Shown: positions 53,935 through 63,188, counted from the first letter of the stretch. The stretch: 64,000 bases of DNA from Halobacterium sp. KA-4 (GCF_021028995.1 NZ_JAJJZG010000009.1:50960-114959), one strand, 5' to 3'. A program made the numbers and translations. Notes: generated from the sequence alone by a model not told the origin.

Positions 53935-54966
53935 ATGGCCGCCGCCGACTGGCGCGAACGCATCGACGACGTGGACGCACGCCTCATCGACGAGTACCAG
54001 AGCGGGTTCCCGATTCGGGAGCGCCCGTTCGAAGTCGTCGCCGACGACCTCGGCGTCACCAAATCGGAGGCGCTCGAACGCGTCGAACGCCTCCACGAGG
54101 AGGGCGTCTTCCGGCGGTTCGGCGCCGTCCTCAACCCGCCCGTCATCGGGTCGTCGACGCTCGCCGCCGTGCGCGCGCCCGCCGACCGCGACGAAGAGGT
54201 CGCCGACGTCATCAACGGCTACCAGCAGGTCAACCACAACTACCGCCGGGACCACGAGTACAACCAGTGGTTCGTCGTCACCGCGGGCAGCCGCGAGAAG
54301 CGCGACGAGATTCTCGCGGAAATCGAGGAGCGGACGGGCTGCGAGGTGCTGAACCTCCCGATGCTCACGGACTACTACATCGATCTCGAGTTCCCGGTGG
54401 TGAACGGCGACAGATTTGCGCGGGAGAGTCTCGACAGCACCGAGGTCTCCGCGACCCGCATCAGCGAGAGCGCGGCGGGCGACCTCTCGACGCTGGACGC
54501 CGACCTCCTGCTTGCGATTCAGGACGGCTTCCCGCTGTCGGCGACGCCGTACCGGGACATCGCGGACGCCATCGGTGCGCCCGTCGAGGACGTTCTCGAC
54601 GCCACCGAGCGCCTGCTCGCGGACGGCTGTATCAAGCGCGTGGGCTGCGTCGTCAACCACGTCGTCACAGGCTTCGACGCCAACTGCATGGTCGTCTGGG
54701 ACGTCCCCGACGACGAACTCGACGAGCGCGGCGTCAGCGTCGGCGAACTCCCCTACGTGACGCTCTGTTATCACCGCCCGCGCCGCCCCGACCAGGACTG
54801 GCCGTACAACCTCTTCACGATGATTCACGGCCGTGAGAGCGACGCCGTCGACGAGAAAATCGACGAACTTGCCGACGACTACCTGCCGTTCGACCACGAG
54901 CGCCTCTACTCCGAAGAGACCCTGAAGCAGACGGGCGCGCGCTACGACGACCTGGTCGGCGAGTAA
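53935..54966 (+). CDS. ahbAB: siroheme decarboxylase, fused AhbA-AhbB (Lrp/AsnC fold)
   Basis: A 343-residue protein made of two similar halves (about 1-165 and 175-343). Each has an Lrp-type winged helix (DARLIDEYQSGFPIRERPFE and DADLLLAIQDGFPLSATPYR) followed by an AsnC-type ferredoxin-like domain (HNYRRDHEYNQWFVV; CYHRPRRPDQDWPYNLF). The DGFPL-type start and the HNY/CYHR motifs are those of AhbA/AhbB, which convert siroheme to didecarboxysiroheme in the archaeal heme pathway. In many organisms the two are separate genes. Divergent from the TrpD-like gene. Confidence 0.87.
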   Translation: MAAADWRERIDDVDARLIDEYQSGFPIRERPFEVVADDLGVTKSEALERVERLHEEGVFRRFGAVLNPPVIGSSTLAAVRAPADRDEEVADVINGYQQVNHNYRRDHEYNQWFVVTAGSREKRDEILAEIEERTGCEVLNLPMLTDYYIDLEFPVVNGDRFARESLDSTEVSATRISESAAGDLSTLDADLLLAIQDGFPLSATPYRDIADAIGAPVEDVLDATERLLADGCIKRVGCVVNHVVTGFDANCMVVWDVPDDELDERGVSVGELPYVTLCYHRPRRPDQDWPYNLFTMIHGRESDAVDEKIDELADDYLPFDHERLYSEETLKQTGARYDDLVGE

Positions 54967-55060
54967 CTCTCGTTCGGTCGGGCGTCGCTACTGTTTTCGA
55001 GGCGGTCGAGGGGAGAATTCAAGTGGCGTCCGACGCCGATGCGGTCGGCGACTTCGCTCG

Positions 55061-55327
55061 CTACTCGCGCGCGGTGGTGTACAGAATCGGCGCGATGACG
55101 AGCAACGCGACGCCGAGGAACCGGTACGTGAACGGGTCGCTGCCGAGCTGTGAGGCAGGCGTCACAAAGAAGACGACGCCGAACAGCGACGCGTTCAGAG
55201 CCACGACCTTCCGGGAGCCGAGTGGGATACTGCCGACGATGGACAACGCGAACAGAACGAGGAGCGCGTGCCCGACGTGGTAATTCACGAGGAAGTCGTC
55301 GACGAGGGGCAGCGGTGTGAACGCCAT
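55061..55327 (-). CDS. small membrane protein
   Basis: An 88-residue protein with three membrane helices: NYHVGHALLVLFALSIVGSI, VALNASLFGVVFFVTPASQL and YRFLGVALLVIAPILYTTA. No family recognised. It is followed on the same strand, upstream, by another small membrane protein, with which it may be co-transcribed. Confidence 0.65.
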   Translation of the reverse strand: MAFTPLPLVDDFLVNYHVGHALLVLFALSIVGSIPLGSRKVVALNASLFGVVFFVTPASQLGSDPFTYRFLGVALLVIAPILYTTARE

Positions 55328-55357
55328 TGCTGGCTGGATTTCGCCGCGAAATCCCCT

Positions 55358-55564
55358 TTAAGGTTCCGTTCCGCCGTCCGGTCCGGTGAGGTCGAGGGGA
55401 CGAATCCACCCGTACCACACGACCAGCACCATCGACGCGTAGCCGACGGCCCACACCGCCGCGCCAACCGTCGAGAAGCCGGCCTGGTGCAGGAAGTAGT
55501 TCGCGACCCCGGGGACCACGACCCCGGCGGCGATGACGAGTCCGAGCGCCACGCGTGAATCCAT
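55358..55564 (-). CDS. small two-helix membrane protein
   Basis: A 68-residue protein: MDSRVALGLVIAAGVVVPGV then a second helix AVWAVGYASMVLVVWYGWI, and a polar C-terminus. The ATG at 55564 precedes the first helix; the longer open frame reaching 55834 lacks coding character. It lies 30 bases before the three-helix gene. Confidence 0.6.
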   Translation of the reverse strand: MDSRVALGLVIAAGVVVPGVANYFLHQAGFSTVGAAVWAVGYASMVLVVWYGWIRPLDLTGPDGGTEP

Positions 55565-55879
55565 ACCAGAGCGTTCGCGCTCCGCCCGCGTCAAAGCCCC
55601 GATTCCGCGCTCGCCCCGACGAACGCGCTCGCGGTGCCGTCGCTCTGTTCGTCGTTCGATGCAGGAAAGTGCTGACCGCGACGTGTGGCGACGCGCCAGC
55701 GGGGACACTGAATCCCGCGACGTCGAGGCCGAATCGAGTGGGGCGTGGGGGCAGTCGGCCTCGACGGTCAGCGGGGGAGGGGACCAACGGGCACCGGGTT
55801 GGGTCTCGATGCCCACGTCCCCGTACCCGCCCATCCCTACTCAAAGCGGCGCGCAGTCGCAGCGCGTGCAAAAACCCCG
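55565..55879. other. 315-base stretch without recognised gene
   Basis: GC-rich sequence between two minus-strand genes. Open frames here read as Arg/Ser-rich nonsense. There are short inverted segments (for example CCAAC and GTTGG around 55785-55801) but no signature of SRP RNA, RNase P RNA or tRNA. It must contain the promoter of the 55358-55564 gene. Confidence 0.4.
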
Positions 55880-56182
55880 TCAGTCGACGAGTTGGCGCGC
55901 CATCCACTCCTCGCTGGCCTGCCCGAGCATCGCCTCCCAATTCGGGAACGACGTGCGCGCCGCGACGTACTCGTCGAACGCCGCTTCGTCGATAGCCGCG
56001 AAGTCCGACCGCGTCGCCACCTCCCAGTCGCTGTCGTCGAGGAACCCCCGGAACGTCGCCGCGTCCGTGTGTCGCTCCATGAACCCCGGCGTGAACAGTT
56101 CGCCGAGCGCCGCGTCGTCGCCGCTCAACGCCGCCGCCCGCTCGTGGAGGTCGTCCACGAGCTCGGTTACGTCGTCAGTCAT
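55880..56182 (-). CDS. conserved hypothetical protein
   Basis: A 100-residue acidic helical protein, MTDDVTELVDDLHERAAALS onward. An aromatic-containing C-terminal half (RTSFPNWEAMLGQASEEWMA) follows. No family or motif recognised. The ATG at 56182 gives a complete helical start. Confidence 0.6.
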   Translation of the reverse strand: MTDDVTELVDDLHERAAALSGDDAALGELFTPGFMERHTDAATFRGFLDDSDWEVATRSDFAAIDEAAFDEYVAARTSFPNWEAMLGQASEEWMARQLVD

Positions 56183-56292
56183 GGGTGGGCAGTAGCGGCG
56201 AGAGAGGAAAACGGTTCGGGAGGGTTGCGCTCCGAGCGATTTCCGAATCACAGAAGCACCGCTACGCTGTCAGTAAGTGGGAGGAAACAGAG

Positions 56293-56366
56293 TGGGCCAG
56301 TCCGGATTTGAACCGGAAGCTTCCACCTTATCAGAGTGGCGCTCTACCTAATTGAGCTACTGGCCC
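56293..56366 (-). tRNA. tRNA-Ile (GAT anticodon)
   Basis: On the minus strand it begins GGGCCAGTAGCTCAATTAGG. Acceptor GGGCCAG pairs with CTGGCCC, discriminator A. The anticodon loop CTGATAA gives GAT. The T arm has GGTTCAAATCC. CCA not encoded; no intron. Confidence 0.95.
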
Positions 56367-56431
56367 AACGCATCCCGACGTTTGCCGCTGGTACAATTAA
56401 GGGTTTCCTTTCTACAGCGCGCCGTCGTGCG

Positions 56432-57025
56432 TTACCGGGCGTCGGTATCGTCGCCGTCCTCGAATTCCACGTCGTAGGAATCCTCGTCGAGGTCGATAGT
56501 GTCGTCGTCGCTACCGCCCGCTGCGCCCGGGCCGAACGGCCCGCTACCGCCGGGGCCACCGTCGCCGCCCGCGCCGGCGAACGGGCCGCCGCTGTCGTCG
56601 TCGGGGAAGCCGAACGTGTAGACGTTCCCGGTGGCGAACCCGCCCGTCTTCTGGTCGAGTTTGGGCTTGATGACCCACTCCTTGACGGCGTAGCGGAATG
56701 GGTAGCGCGTGAGCGGGAAGACCAGCAGGAAGCCCAGCGCGTCCGTCAGCAGACCGGGCGTGAGCAGGAACGCGCCGGCGGCGATGAGCAGCCCGCCGTC
56801 GACGAGTTCGTCGGTCGGCGTCTTCCCTTGCGCGAGCGAGCGCTGGATGCGTCGGAGGGTGTGGCGGCCTTCCGCGCGCACGAATAGCGTGCCGAGCAGG
56901 GCGGTGAGGACGACGAGCGCGACCGTCACCTGCCATCCGACCTGCCCCGCGACGAACACCAGGAAGAGGGCGTCCGCCAGCGGAATCACGAGGAGCGCGA
57001 GGAACAGCCACCGGAGTCGGGGCAT
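56432..57025 (-). CDS. fxsA: FxsA family membrane protein
   Basis: A 197-residue protein. MPRLRWLFLALLVIPLADAL is the FxsA N-terminus; further helices lie at about 30-50 and 78-110, with the family's GGLLIAAGAFLLTPGLLTDA. The last 60 residues are a disordered Gly-rich then Asp/Glu-rich tail (GPFAGAGGDGGPGGSGPFG). FxsA overproduction in E. coli relieves F-plasmid exclusion of phage T7; its normal role is unknown. An ATG at 57052 would add nine residues. Confidence 0.87.
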   Translation of the reverse strand: MPRLRWLFLALLVIPLADALFLVFVAGQVGWQVTVALVVLTALLGTLFVRAEGRHTLRRIQRSLAQGKTPTDELVDGGLLIAAGAFLLTPGLLTDALGFLLVFPLTRYPFRYAVKEWVIKPKLDQKTGGFATGNVYTFGFPDDDSGGPFAGAGGDGGPGGSGPFGPGAAGGSDDDTIDLDEDSYDVEFEDGDDTDAR

Positions 57026-57124
57026 ACGCCGGGGTAGCCGTCCGCGATTCATAGCCTTTCTGTTGCACGGGGAGGCGTTCGCCCGTGTCGAAACGGTTTC
57101 CCGGGTTCGCCGCGCAGCGAACGT

Positions 57125-58747
57125 ATGGACGAGTCCGCCGACGCGACGCGCGTGGAGTGGCGCGAGTGGGGCGAGGAGGCCTTCACGGAGGCTGCCGAGC
57201 GCGACGTGCCGCTCTTGGTGTCGCTGGTGACGTCGTGGAGCGACTGGTGCCGGCAGATGGACGAACGGACGTACGCCGAGCCGCGCATCGCCGCGAACGT
57301 CAACGACGACTTCGTGCCGGTGCGCGTGGACGCCGACCGCCACCCACGGGTCCGGGAGCGCTACAACATGGGCGGGTTCCCGTCGACGGTGTTCGTGACG
57401 CCCGAGGGCGACCACCTCGCTGGCGCGACGTTCCTCGAACCCGAGGGGTTCCGCCAGGTGCTCCAGCGCGTCCGCGAGACGTGGGACGAGAAGGGCGAAG
57501 ACGCGGGGAGCGTGCCGCGCGCGCTCCGCGGCGGCGAGCCACCGGTCGGCCCCGTGAACGGCGACATCGAGCGCCTGCTCGCGGGCCAACTCGGCGAGCA
57601 GTTCGACCCCGAGCACGGCGGCTGGGGGACCGACGAGAAGTTCCCGCTACCAGCGACTGTCGAATTCGCGCTCAAGCGCGAGCGCGACCAAGCGTTGCGC
57701 ACGCTCGACGCGGTTCGGCGCAATCTCGCGGACGACGTCGACGGCGGGTTCTTCCGGTTCGCGCACGGCCGGGACTGGTCGGACCCGCAGCGCGAGAAGG
57801 TGCTCGCGGAGAACGCCAGCCTCCTGCGCGCATTCGCGTCGGCGTATCTCCACACGGGCAGCGAGGACTACCGCGAGCCCGCCGAGCACACCATCGACTA
57901 CGCGACGGGGACGCTGTGGACGGGTGAGGCGTTCGGCGGGAGTCAGGCCGCCGGCGAGTACTTCGAGCAGTCCGCGGACGAGCGCGCGAGCCACGCGGAA
58001 CCGCCGGTCGACGAGACGGCGTACGCCGACGTGAACGCGCTCACCGCGGACGCCCTGCTCGCGTTCGCGGCGTACACCGACGACGACACCGCGACCCGGT
58101 ACGCCGAGCGGACACTCGACTACCTCCGGGAGACGCTCGTCGACGGCGCGACCGTCCGGCACTTCGACGAGCCGGACGCACCCACGGGCTTGCTCGCGGA
58201 CCGCGCGCGCGTCGTGCAGGCATTCGCGTCGGCCGCGCAAGTCCTCGGCGGCGACTACCTCGACACCGCAGTCATGGTCGCCGACGCCACCATCGACGAC
58301 CTGCAGGACGCGACCGGCGCGTTCCTCGACGGCCCCCTGGAGGGCGCGGGCTTGCTCGACCAGCCGCTGCGACCCATCGACGACACCGCCGTGATGGCGG
58401 ACGCGCTCGTCGACCTCCACTACCTCACGCGGGACGCACGCTACCACGAGGCCGCGTCGGACGCCGTCGGCGCGTTCGCCGGCGCCGCCGAGCGCATGGG
58501 CGCGCAGGTCGCGGCGTACGGCACCGCCGCGTCCCGGGTCGTCGCCGACCCGCTCGTCGTCGAAGTCGCGGACGAAGCCGGCAGCGACCTCCACCGCGCC
58601 GCGCTTCGCATGGCCGACCACGAGAAGGTCGTCGTCCCGGACGCCGACGGTGCATCGGGGACCGCGTGGCTCGTCGAGGCCGACGGCACGAGCGAGGCCG
58701 TCGACTCCCCCAAAGCGCTCGCGGACCTCGTGGCGAACGCTCAATAG
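57125..58747 (+). CDS. DUF255/YyaL-type thioredoxin-domain protein
   Basis: A 540-residue protein. A thioredoxin-like domain covers about 1-115 and an (alpha/alpha) barrel resembling glycosidases covers about 150-530 (HGGWGTDEKFPLPATVEFAL; RFAHGRDWSDPQREKVLAEN). In the usual family the active site is CHWCH; here it reads SWSDWCRQMDERTY, so only one Cys remains and disulphide exchange is unlikely. Human relative is SPATA20; function unknown. Divergent from fxsA over 99 bases. Confidence 0.85.
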   Translation: MDESADATRVEWREWGEEAFTEAAERDVPLLVSLVTSWSDWCRQMDERTYAEPRIAANVNDDFVPVRVDADRHPRVRERYNMGGFPSTVFVTPEGDHLAGATFLEPEGFRQVLQRVRETWDEKGEDAGSVPRALRGGEPPVGPVNGDIERLLAGQLGEQFDPEHGGWGTDEKFPLPATVEFALKRERDQALRTLDAVRRNLADDVDGGFFRFAHGRDWSDPQREKVLAENASLLRAFASAYLHTGSEDYREPAEHTIDYATGTLWTGEAFGGSQAAGEYFEQSADERASHAEPPVDETAYADVNALTADALLAFAAYTDDDTATRYAERTLDYLRETLVDGATVRHFDEPDAPTGLLADRARVVQAFASAAQVLGGDYLDTAVMVADATIDDLQDATGAFLDGPLEGAGLLDQPLRPIDDTAVMADALVDLHYLTRDARYHEAASDAVGAFAGAAERMGAQVAAYGTAASRVVADPLVVEVADEAGSDLHRAALRMADHEKVVVPDADGASGTAWLVEADGTSEAVDSPKALADLVANAQ

Positions 58748-58823
58748 CACTCGGGAGGCCACCGGCGTCCAACGAACCCCTCTCAATCGGGTTTCAAGGC
58801 GGCTCGCAGCGTATCCTCGGGTG

Positions 58824-58919
58824 ATGGCGCACGAGCAACCTGATTCTCCGGTCGACCTCGACGAACTGCTCGACGAACTCCCGTACATCGAGGCCCGGCC
58901 GCCGGACCCACCCGAGTGA
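58824..58919 (+). CDS. very short acidic protein (putative)
   Basis: A 31-residue frame, MAHEQPDSPVDLDELLDELP onward, ending IEARPPDPPE. A TATA-like GGTTTCAAG about 30 bases before the ATG and the halophile-like composition support translation; length makes it uncertain. Could be a small regulatory or anti-factor peptide. Confidence 0.4.
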   Translation: MAHEQPDSPVDLDELLDELPYIEARPPDPPE

Positions 58920-58961
58920 ATTCCGCGGGCCGTAAACTGGGGCAGCGTTTTTCACGTCGGC

Positions 58962-58974
58962 TGTCGAATCGACA
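58962..58974. promoter_or_regulatory. palindrome between TATA and start of the TrmB-family gene
   Basis: TGTCGA-A-TCGACA, a perfect palindrome ending five bases before the ATG at 58980 and about ten bases after a TATA-like CGTTTTTC. It would lie at the transcription start, a likely autoregulatory site. Confidence 0.45.
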
Positions 58975-58979
58975 ACGAC

Positions 58980-59780
58980 ATGGCTGACTTGCGGGACCTC
59001 GGCCTCTCCGAGTACGAAGCCAGTGCGTACCGTGCGCTCCTCCGAACCGGGCCGGCAACTGCCAAGGAGTTGTCCGAGGAGAGCGGCGTGCCGATGGGTC
59101 GCGTCTACGACGTGCTCGGGAGCATCGAGTCCCAACACCTCGTGCGCAGTCAGGCCGCCAGCCGCCCGAAGAAGTACGTCGCCGTCGAACCCGAGACCGC
59201 CCTCGACCGCCTGCTGGAGGACCGCAAGCGCGAACTCCGCGAGAAAGGCGACCAGTACGAGGCCGTCGTCGACGAACTCGAAGCCGACCTCCAGACGCCC
59301 TCCGAACCCGAGGAGGGGTTCTGGACGGCCGCGCTCGGCCCCGCGGACTCCCTGGACCTCCTGCTCGAACGCATCGACACCGCCGACGACTCCATCCGGC
59401 TGCTGGCGGGCTTCGAGTCCACGAGCTTCGACGTCGCGGACACCACCAGCCGCATCGTCGACCACCTCGAAGACGCACTCGAGCGTGGCGTCGACGTCTC
59501 CGTCCTCATCTCCCAGGACCTCTCCTCGAACATCCCCGACGAGGTCAACGAGCGCTACGTCGCCGTGCTCGCCGAACACCCCGGCTACGAAGTCCGCATC
59601 GGACCCGTCGTCGAGGGGAACGTCACCATCGTCGACGACGCCGAAGTCTGCCTAGAAGTAACGAATCCCGTCGAACCCGACGAGTCGTTCGCGATGATAG
59701 ACCTTCACGACACGACGTTCGCCGCGGACGTCTACGAAGTGTTCGCGGAGACGTGGACCGACGCCGCAACCTTGGACTAA
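58980..59780 (+). CDS. TrmB-family transcriptional regulator
   Basis: A 266-residue protein. The winged helix (about 1-75) opens LRDLGLSEYEASAYRALLRT, the TrmB signature, with recognition helix GVPMGRVYDVLGSIESQHLV. A helical linker (about 78-105) joins a C-terminal PLD-like ligand domain (about 120-260, LLLERIDTADDSIRLLAGFE). TrmB proteins bind sugars or other metabolites and control metabolic genes. mptA lies convergently with no gap. Confidence 0.9.
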   Translation: MADLRDLGLSEYEASAYRALLRTGPATAKELSEESGVPMGRVYDVLGSIESQHLVRSQAASRPKKYVAVEPETALDRLLEDRKRELREKGDQYEAVVDELEADLQTPSEPEEGFWTAALGPADSLDLLLERIDTADDSIRLLAGFESTSFDVADTTSRIVDHLEDALERGVDVSVLISQDLSSNIPDEVNERYVAVLAEHPGYEVRIGPVVEGNVTIVDDAEVCLEVTNPVEPDESFAMIDLHDTTFAADVYEVFAETWTDAATLD

Positions 59781-60713
59781 CTACTCGTCGTCGACTTCCT
59801 GCTTCAGCGCGCCGAACTCCGCAATACGCTCGGCGTGAGCGTTGTGCTGATGGATGGACTCGTCGTTGGACTGCTTCATCGTGATAATCGCATCGTCGTC
59901 GAGGTGATCGAACTCCGCGACGACGCCCTCCGCCATCGAGCGCACGCAGTCCTCCACGAATTTCGCGTTCGCATGGGCGGCGTAGGTCATGTGGTCCTCG
60001 TCTGGGCGCTTCGCGAGATTATAGATGCGCGCGCTCATCGAATCCCGCGCAACCTCCACGATGTCCATCAGGTCGACGTCCGGGTCCCCGGAGGTCTCGA
60101 TGGTGAGCGTCGCGTGCCCGCGCTGGCTGTGCCCGGCCTGGGGAACCTCCTGGAGGAACTCTTGGACGTTCTCCTCGCCGACGTCGAGCTCCTGAAGTTT
60201 CTCACGGGCGTGCTGGCTCATCATCTGCTGGCTGCACGGACACACCGTCATCCCGACGACGCGCGCGCCGATTTCCTCGCGGGTCGGCTCGCCCTCTTCG
60301 GCAGTCGCGGAGGCGACGATGTCGACGGTGCCTTGAGTCGGGCGGCCGCTGGCGGGCGTCTCGTCCTGAATCATCAACTCGGCCTCCATCTTCACGGTCG
60401 CCGTCGTCGTGTACTCGTGTTTGTCGAGCAGGCGCTCGGCGGTCTCCCCGCACATCTCCTCAACGCGGTAGACGGGCTCGGAGACGGCGTCTTCGAGGGT
60501 CTCGTCGATGACCTCCATGTTCCGGCTCATGTCGATGCCCTTCCGGCCCTGCGGGAGGTCGACGTACACCTCGAACTCCGCGGTCAACACGATGGGGCGC
60601 TTGTCCTCGCGGGCGATTTTCACGAGCTTCTCGACGCCCGTCACCCCGACCTGACTCAACCCCACGGCAACCTCCGGCTCTGTCGCCTGTACGTCCGGCA
60701 GCTGCTGGCTCAT
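59781..60713 (-). CDS. mptA: GTP cyclohydrolase MptA (type IV)
   Basis: A 310-residue protein. [17 protein letters not shown] and [20 protein letters not shown] near the N-terminus, with [20 protein letters not shown] (about 167-187) carrying the metal-site Cys and His, and [15 protein letters not shown] near the end. MptA opens GTP to a cyclic phosphate, the first step of pterin (methanopterin/folate) synthesis and possibly of 7-deazaguanine tRNA bases in archaea. The ATG at 60713 gives the family length. Confidence 0.93.
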   Translation of the reverse strand: MSQQLPDVQATEPEVAVGLSQVGVTGVEKLVKIAREDKRPIVLTAEFEVYVDLPQGRKGIDMSRNMEVIDETLEDAVSEPVYRVEEMCGETAERLLDKHEYTTTATVKMEAELMIQDETPASGRPTQGTVDIVASATAEEGEPTREEIGARVVGMTVCPCSQQMMSQHAREKLQELDVGEENVQEFLQEVPQAGHSQRGHATLTIETSGDPDVDLMDIVEVARDSMSARIYNLAKRPDEDHMTYAAHANAKFVEDCVRSMAEGVVAEFDHLDDDAIITMKQSNDESIHQHNAHAERIAEFGALKQEVDDE

Positions 60714-60783
60714 TGTCCCGCGGTACGGCTGGTGGCTCACTAACCCTTTCCGTTCCGGCGACCGGCTCCCGTTCACCGAACGA

Positions 60784-61611
60784 CTACTTGAGTTTGTTCA
60801 GCGCCTGGAAGAAATCCGAGTCCGGCCCGGCGACGCGCGCCGGTTCGTCGGCTGCCTCGACGGTGATTACCTCGGGCGTCTTCACGCGCTGTCGGTTCGA
60901 CCCGTCGCTGGAGACGACAGCGTACTCCGGGCCGTCCACGCGCACCGTCACCTCGCCGCCGACCGGCGTCAACAGCGGCGGCATCGCTTCGTCCGCGCAC
61001 ATGCCGTTGACGACGAACGCGCCGACGCCCGGCTGCACGAGCGGGCCGCCCTCGCTGAGGTTGTACGCGGTACTTCCGGTGGGTGTCGCGATTAGGACGC
61101 CGTCGGCGTGCGTCGCCTCGAACAGCGACCCGTCCACGCGCACTTCGAGGTCGATACCGTGGCCGTGGCCGCGCTGATCGCCCTGAATCACGACCTCGTT
61201 GAGCGCCGGCGTCAGCGACCACTCGCGCTCCCCCGACGCCGCCGCCCGCGGCACCTCGCGGTGGCGCACCTCGTCGGTCTCCCGGTAGCGTTCGACCTCC
61301 CGGCGCACCGCCGAGACGGCATCCTCCGGCGCGACCGCGTTCAGGAAGCCGACCTCCCCGAGGTTCACACCGAGCACGGGCGTCGACCCCGCGCCCCGAG
61401 CCGCGAACAGGAACGTGCCGTCCCCGCCGATGCTCACCACGAGGTCGCAGGCGTCGAACTCCGCGACCTCGTGGCCGTCGCCGTCGAGAGCGTCCGCCGT
61501 CGCCGTGTCCAGCCACACCTCCACGTCCTCGCCAGCGAGCATCTCGCGGACGTCCGCGGCGAGATACGCGGCCCGCGAGTTCCCCCGCTGTGCGACGATT
61601 CCAACGCGCAT
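60784..61611 (-). CDS. nadK: NAD kinase
   Basis: A 275-residue enzyme that phosphorylates NAD to NADP. The GGDGT motif is at 62-66, followed by [11 protein letters not shown] (80-90), LNEVVIQ and [20 protein letters not shown], the nucleotide-binding signature. The ATG at 61611 gives the usual start ([11 protein letters not shown]). Divergent from the KaiC-like gene. Confidence 0.94.
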   Translation of the reverse strand: MRVGIVAQRGNSRAAYLAADVREMLAGEDVEVWLDTATADALDGDGHEVAEFDACDLVVSIGGDGTFLFAARGAGSTPVLGVNLGEVGFLNAVAPEDAVSAVRREVERYRETDEVRHREVPRAAASGEREWSLTPALNEVVIQGDQRGHGHGIDLEVRVDGSLFEATHADGVLIATPTGSTAYNLSEGGPLVQPGVGAFVVNGMCADEAMPPLLTPVGGEVTVRVDGPEYAVVSSDGSNRQRVKTPEVITVEAADEPARVAGPDSDFFQALNKLK

Positions 61612-61732
61612 ACGCTCACTCGGGGAGCCGTGCTTGAAAAACCCGCGGGCGGCGGAAACTACTTTTCGCTGTGTCCCGACCACCCGGACATGGAGCCGAC
61701 GGCGCAGTGCGCCGCGGTACGGAGGCGTCATC

Positions 61733-62899
61733 GTGGCTGACGAGGAGGACGAAGACTGGTTCGAGAAAGCCTTCGAAGAGGAGACCGAGCCGGAATCCGA
61801 AGAGGCACCCGACGAAGAGCCGTCGGAGTCCGAATCCGAGGAGCCGACAGCCGAGCCGCCGTCGGAGTTCGGCGAGGAATTTCCGGGGGAGTCCGGCGAG
61901 GAACCGTCCGAGCCCTCCGAATCGCCGACGCCAGCCGGGCCCGAGGACGAAGCGGAGCCGGGCCCCGAGAGCGAGGTCGACGAGTTCGCCGAAGCGTTCG
62001 GCGGCGGTGGTGGTGGTGGCGAACCCGCGGGCGGCGAAGAAGACCTATTCGAGGACGACTTCGCGGCCGCGTTCGGCGGTGGCGGCGGCGGTGGCCCTAG
62101 TGCCCCGTCCGGCAGCGAGGACGACTTCGGGTTCGACCTCGACGCCGACGTCGGTGCGGGCGGCCCCGGCGGCTTCGAGGAGGACGAGGAGTACGAGTCC
62201 GACATCCCGCGCATCGACTTCGGCATCGAAGGCCTCGACGAGATGGTGCAGGGCGGCGTCCCCGAGCGCTCGCTCATCGTCGCCATCGGCGGAGCCGGGA
62301 CCGGGAAGACCACGTTCGGCCTCCAGTTCCTCCACGAAGCCATCCAGAACGGCGAACGCGCCGTCTACATCACGCTCGAGGAGTCCCAGCAGCGCGTCGT
62401 CCAGAGCGCCACCGAGAAAGGCTGGGAGTTCGACCGCCACACCGAGGAAGGCAACCTCGTGGTCGTCGACATCGACCCAATCGAGATGGCCAACTCCCTC
62501 ACCAGCATCCGCAACGAACTCCCGCGGCTCGTCGAGGAGTTCGGCGCCAGCCGCCTCGTCCTCGACTCCGTCTCCCTCCTGGAGATGATGTACGACGACC
62601 AGTCGGTGCGCCGCACCGAAATTTACGACTTCACGAAAGCGCTCAAGGACGCCGGCGTCACCACGATGCTCACCAGCGAAGCTTCCGAAGACAACCCCTT
62701 CGCCTCCCGCCACGGCATCATCGAGTACCTCACCGACGCCGTCGTCGTCCTCCGCTACATCCGCCCCGAGGACTTCCGGGAGACCCGCCTCGCCGTCGAA
62801 ATCCAGAAGATCCGGGACGCGAACCACTCCCGCGAGACGAAGCCCTACGAGATCACCCACCAGGGTATCAGCGTCTATCGGCAAGCGAATATTTTCTAG
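61733..62899 (+). CDS. KaiC-like RecA-superfamily ATPase with acidic, glycine-rich N-terminus
   Basis: A 388-residue protein. The C-terminal 235 residues form a single KaiC domain: Walker [10 protein letters not shown] (186-194), SLIVAIGG, the conserved [11 protein letters not shown] helix and Walker B in RLVLDSVS. The N-terminal 155 residues are mostly Glu, Asp, Pro, Ser and Gly and contain three copies of a short motif, DWFEKAF (8-14), DEFAEAF (83-89) and DDFAAAF (108-114), the last two each followed by seven Gly. The GTG at 61733 follows the nadK divergent region; no in-frame ATG precedes the acidic part. Such ATPases often act in signalling; role unknown. Confidence 0.82.
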   Translation: MADEEDEDWFEKAFEEETEPESEEAPDEEPSESESEEPTAEPPSEFGEEFPGESGEEPSEPSESPTPAGPEDEAEPGPESEVDEFAEAFGGGGGGGEPAGGEEDLFEDDFAAAFGGGGGGGPSAPSGSEDDFGFDLDADVGAGGPGGFEEDEEYESDIPRIDFGIEGLDEMVQGGVPERSLIVAIGGAGTGKTTFGLQFLHEAIQNGERAVYITLEESQQRVVQSATEKGWEFDRHTEEGNLVVVDIDPIEMANSLTSIRNELPRLVEEFGASRLVLDSVSLLEMMYDDQSVRRTEIYDFTKALKDAGVTTMLTSEASEDNPFASRHGIIEYLTDAVVVLRYIRPEDFRETRLAVEIQKIRDANHSRETKPYEITHQGISVYRQANIF

Positions 62900-62906
62900 A
62901 ACGCAG

Positions 62907-63058
62907 TTTTTGCCAGCGAGAGGCCGGAGGCCGCGAGCGCAGCAAAAACTTGCGGAAAAAGCACTCCTCGCTCCCTATGGTCGCTCGTCGGCCTCGCGGC
63001 TTTGCCGCGAGTGAACCGCTCGCCTCGGGCTCTTCGAGCCACTCGGCTCGTGGATGCT
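62907..63058 (+). repeat. dispersed convergent-gene repeat, copy 3
   Basis: TTTTTGCC, then GCAAAAACTTGCGG, AAAAAGCACTCCTC (62956-62969) and the hairpin CTCGCGGC-TTT-GCCGCGAG (62993-63011) followed by TGAA. It lies between the convergent KaiC-like and uspA genes. The rest of the gap to 63188 holds nothing recognised. Confidence 0.6.
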
Positions 63059-63188
63059 GGTCGCTACCGGCTGCGTAGGTTCAAGTAGGAGAGTGGGACC
63101 AACCCAGGCCGTGACCTGAATCCGGCGCAGGTCGGTCGGGCGGGAGTGCGGCACACCGGCCTGCAGACGTTCGCGCCGCCTGTCAGCC

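Noticed and set aside
55565..55879. Gap considered as SRP RNA or RNase P RNA
   Set aside because: The conserved signatures of these RNAs were not found on either strand.
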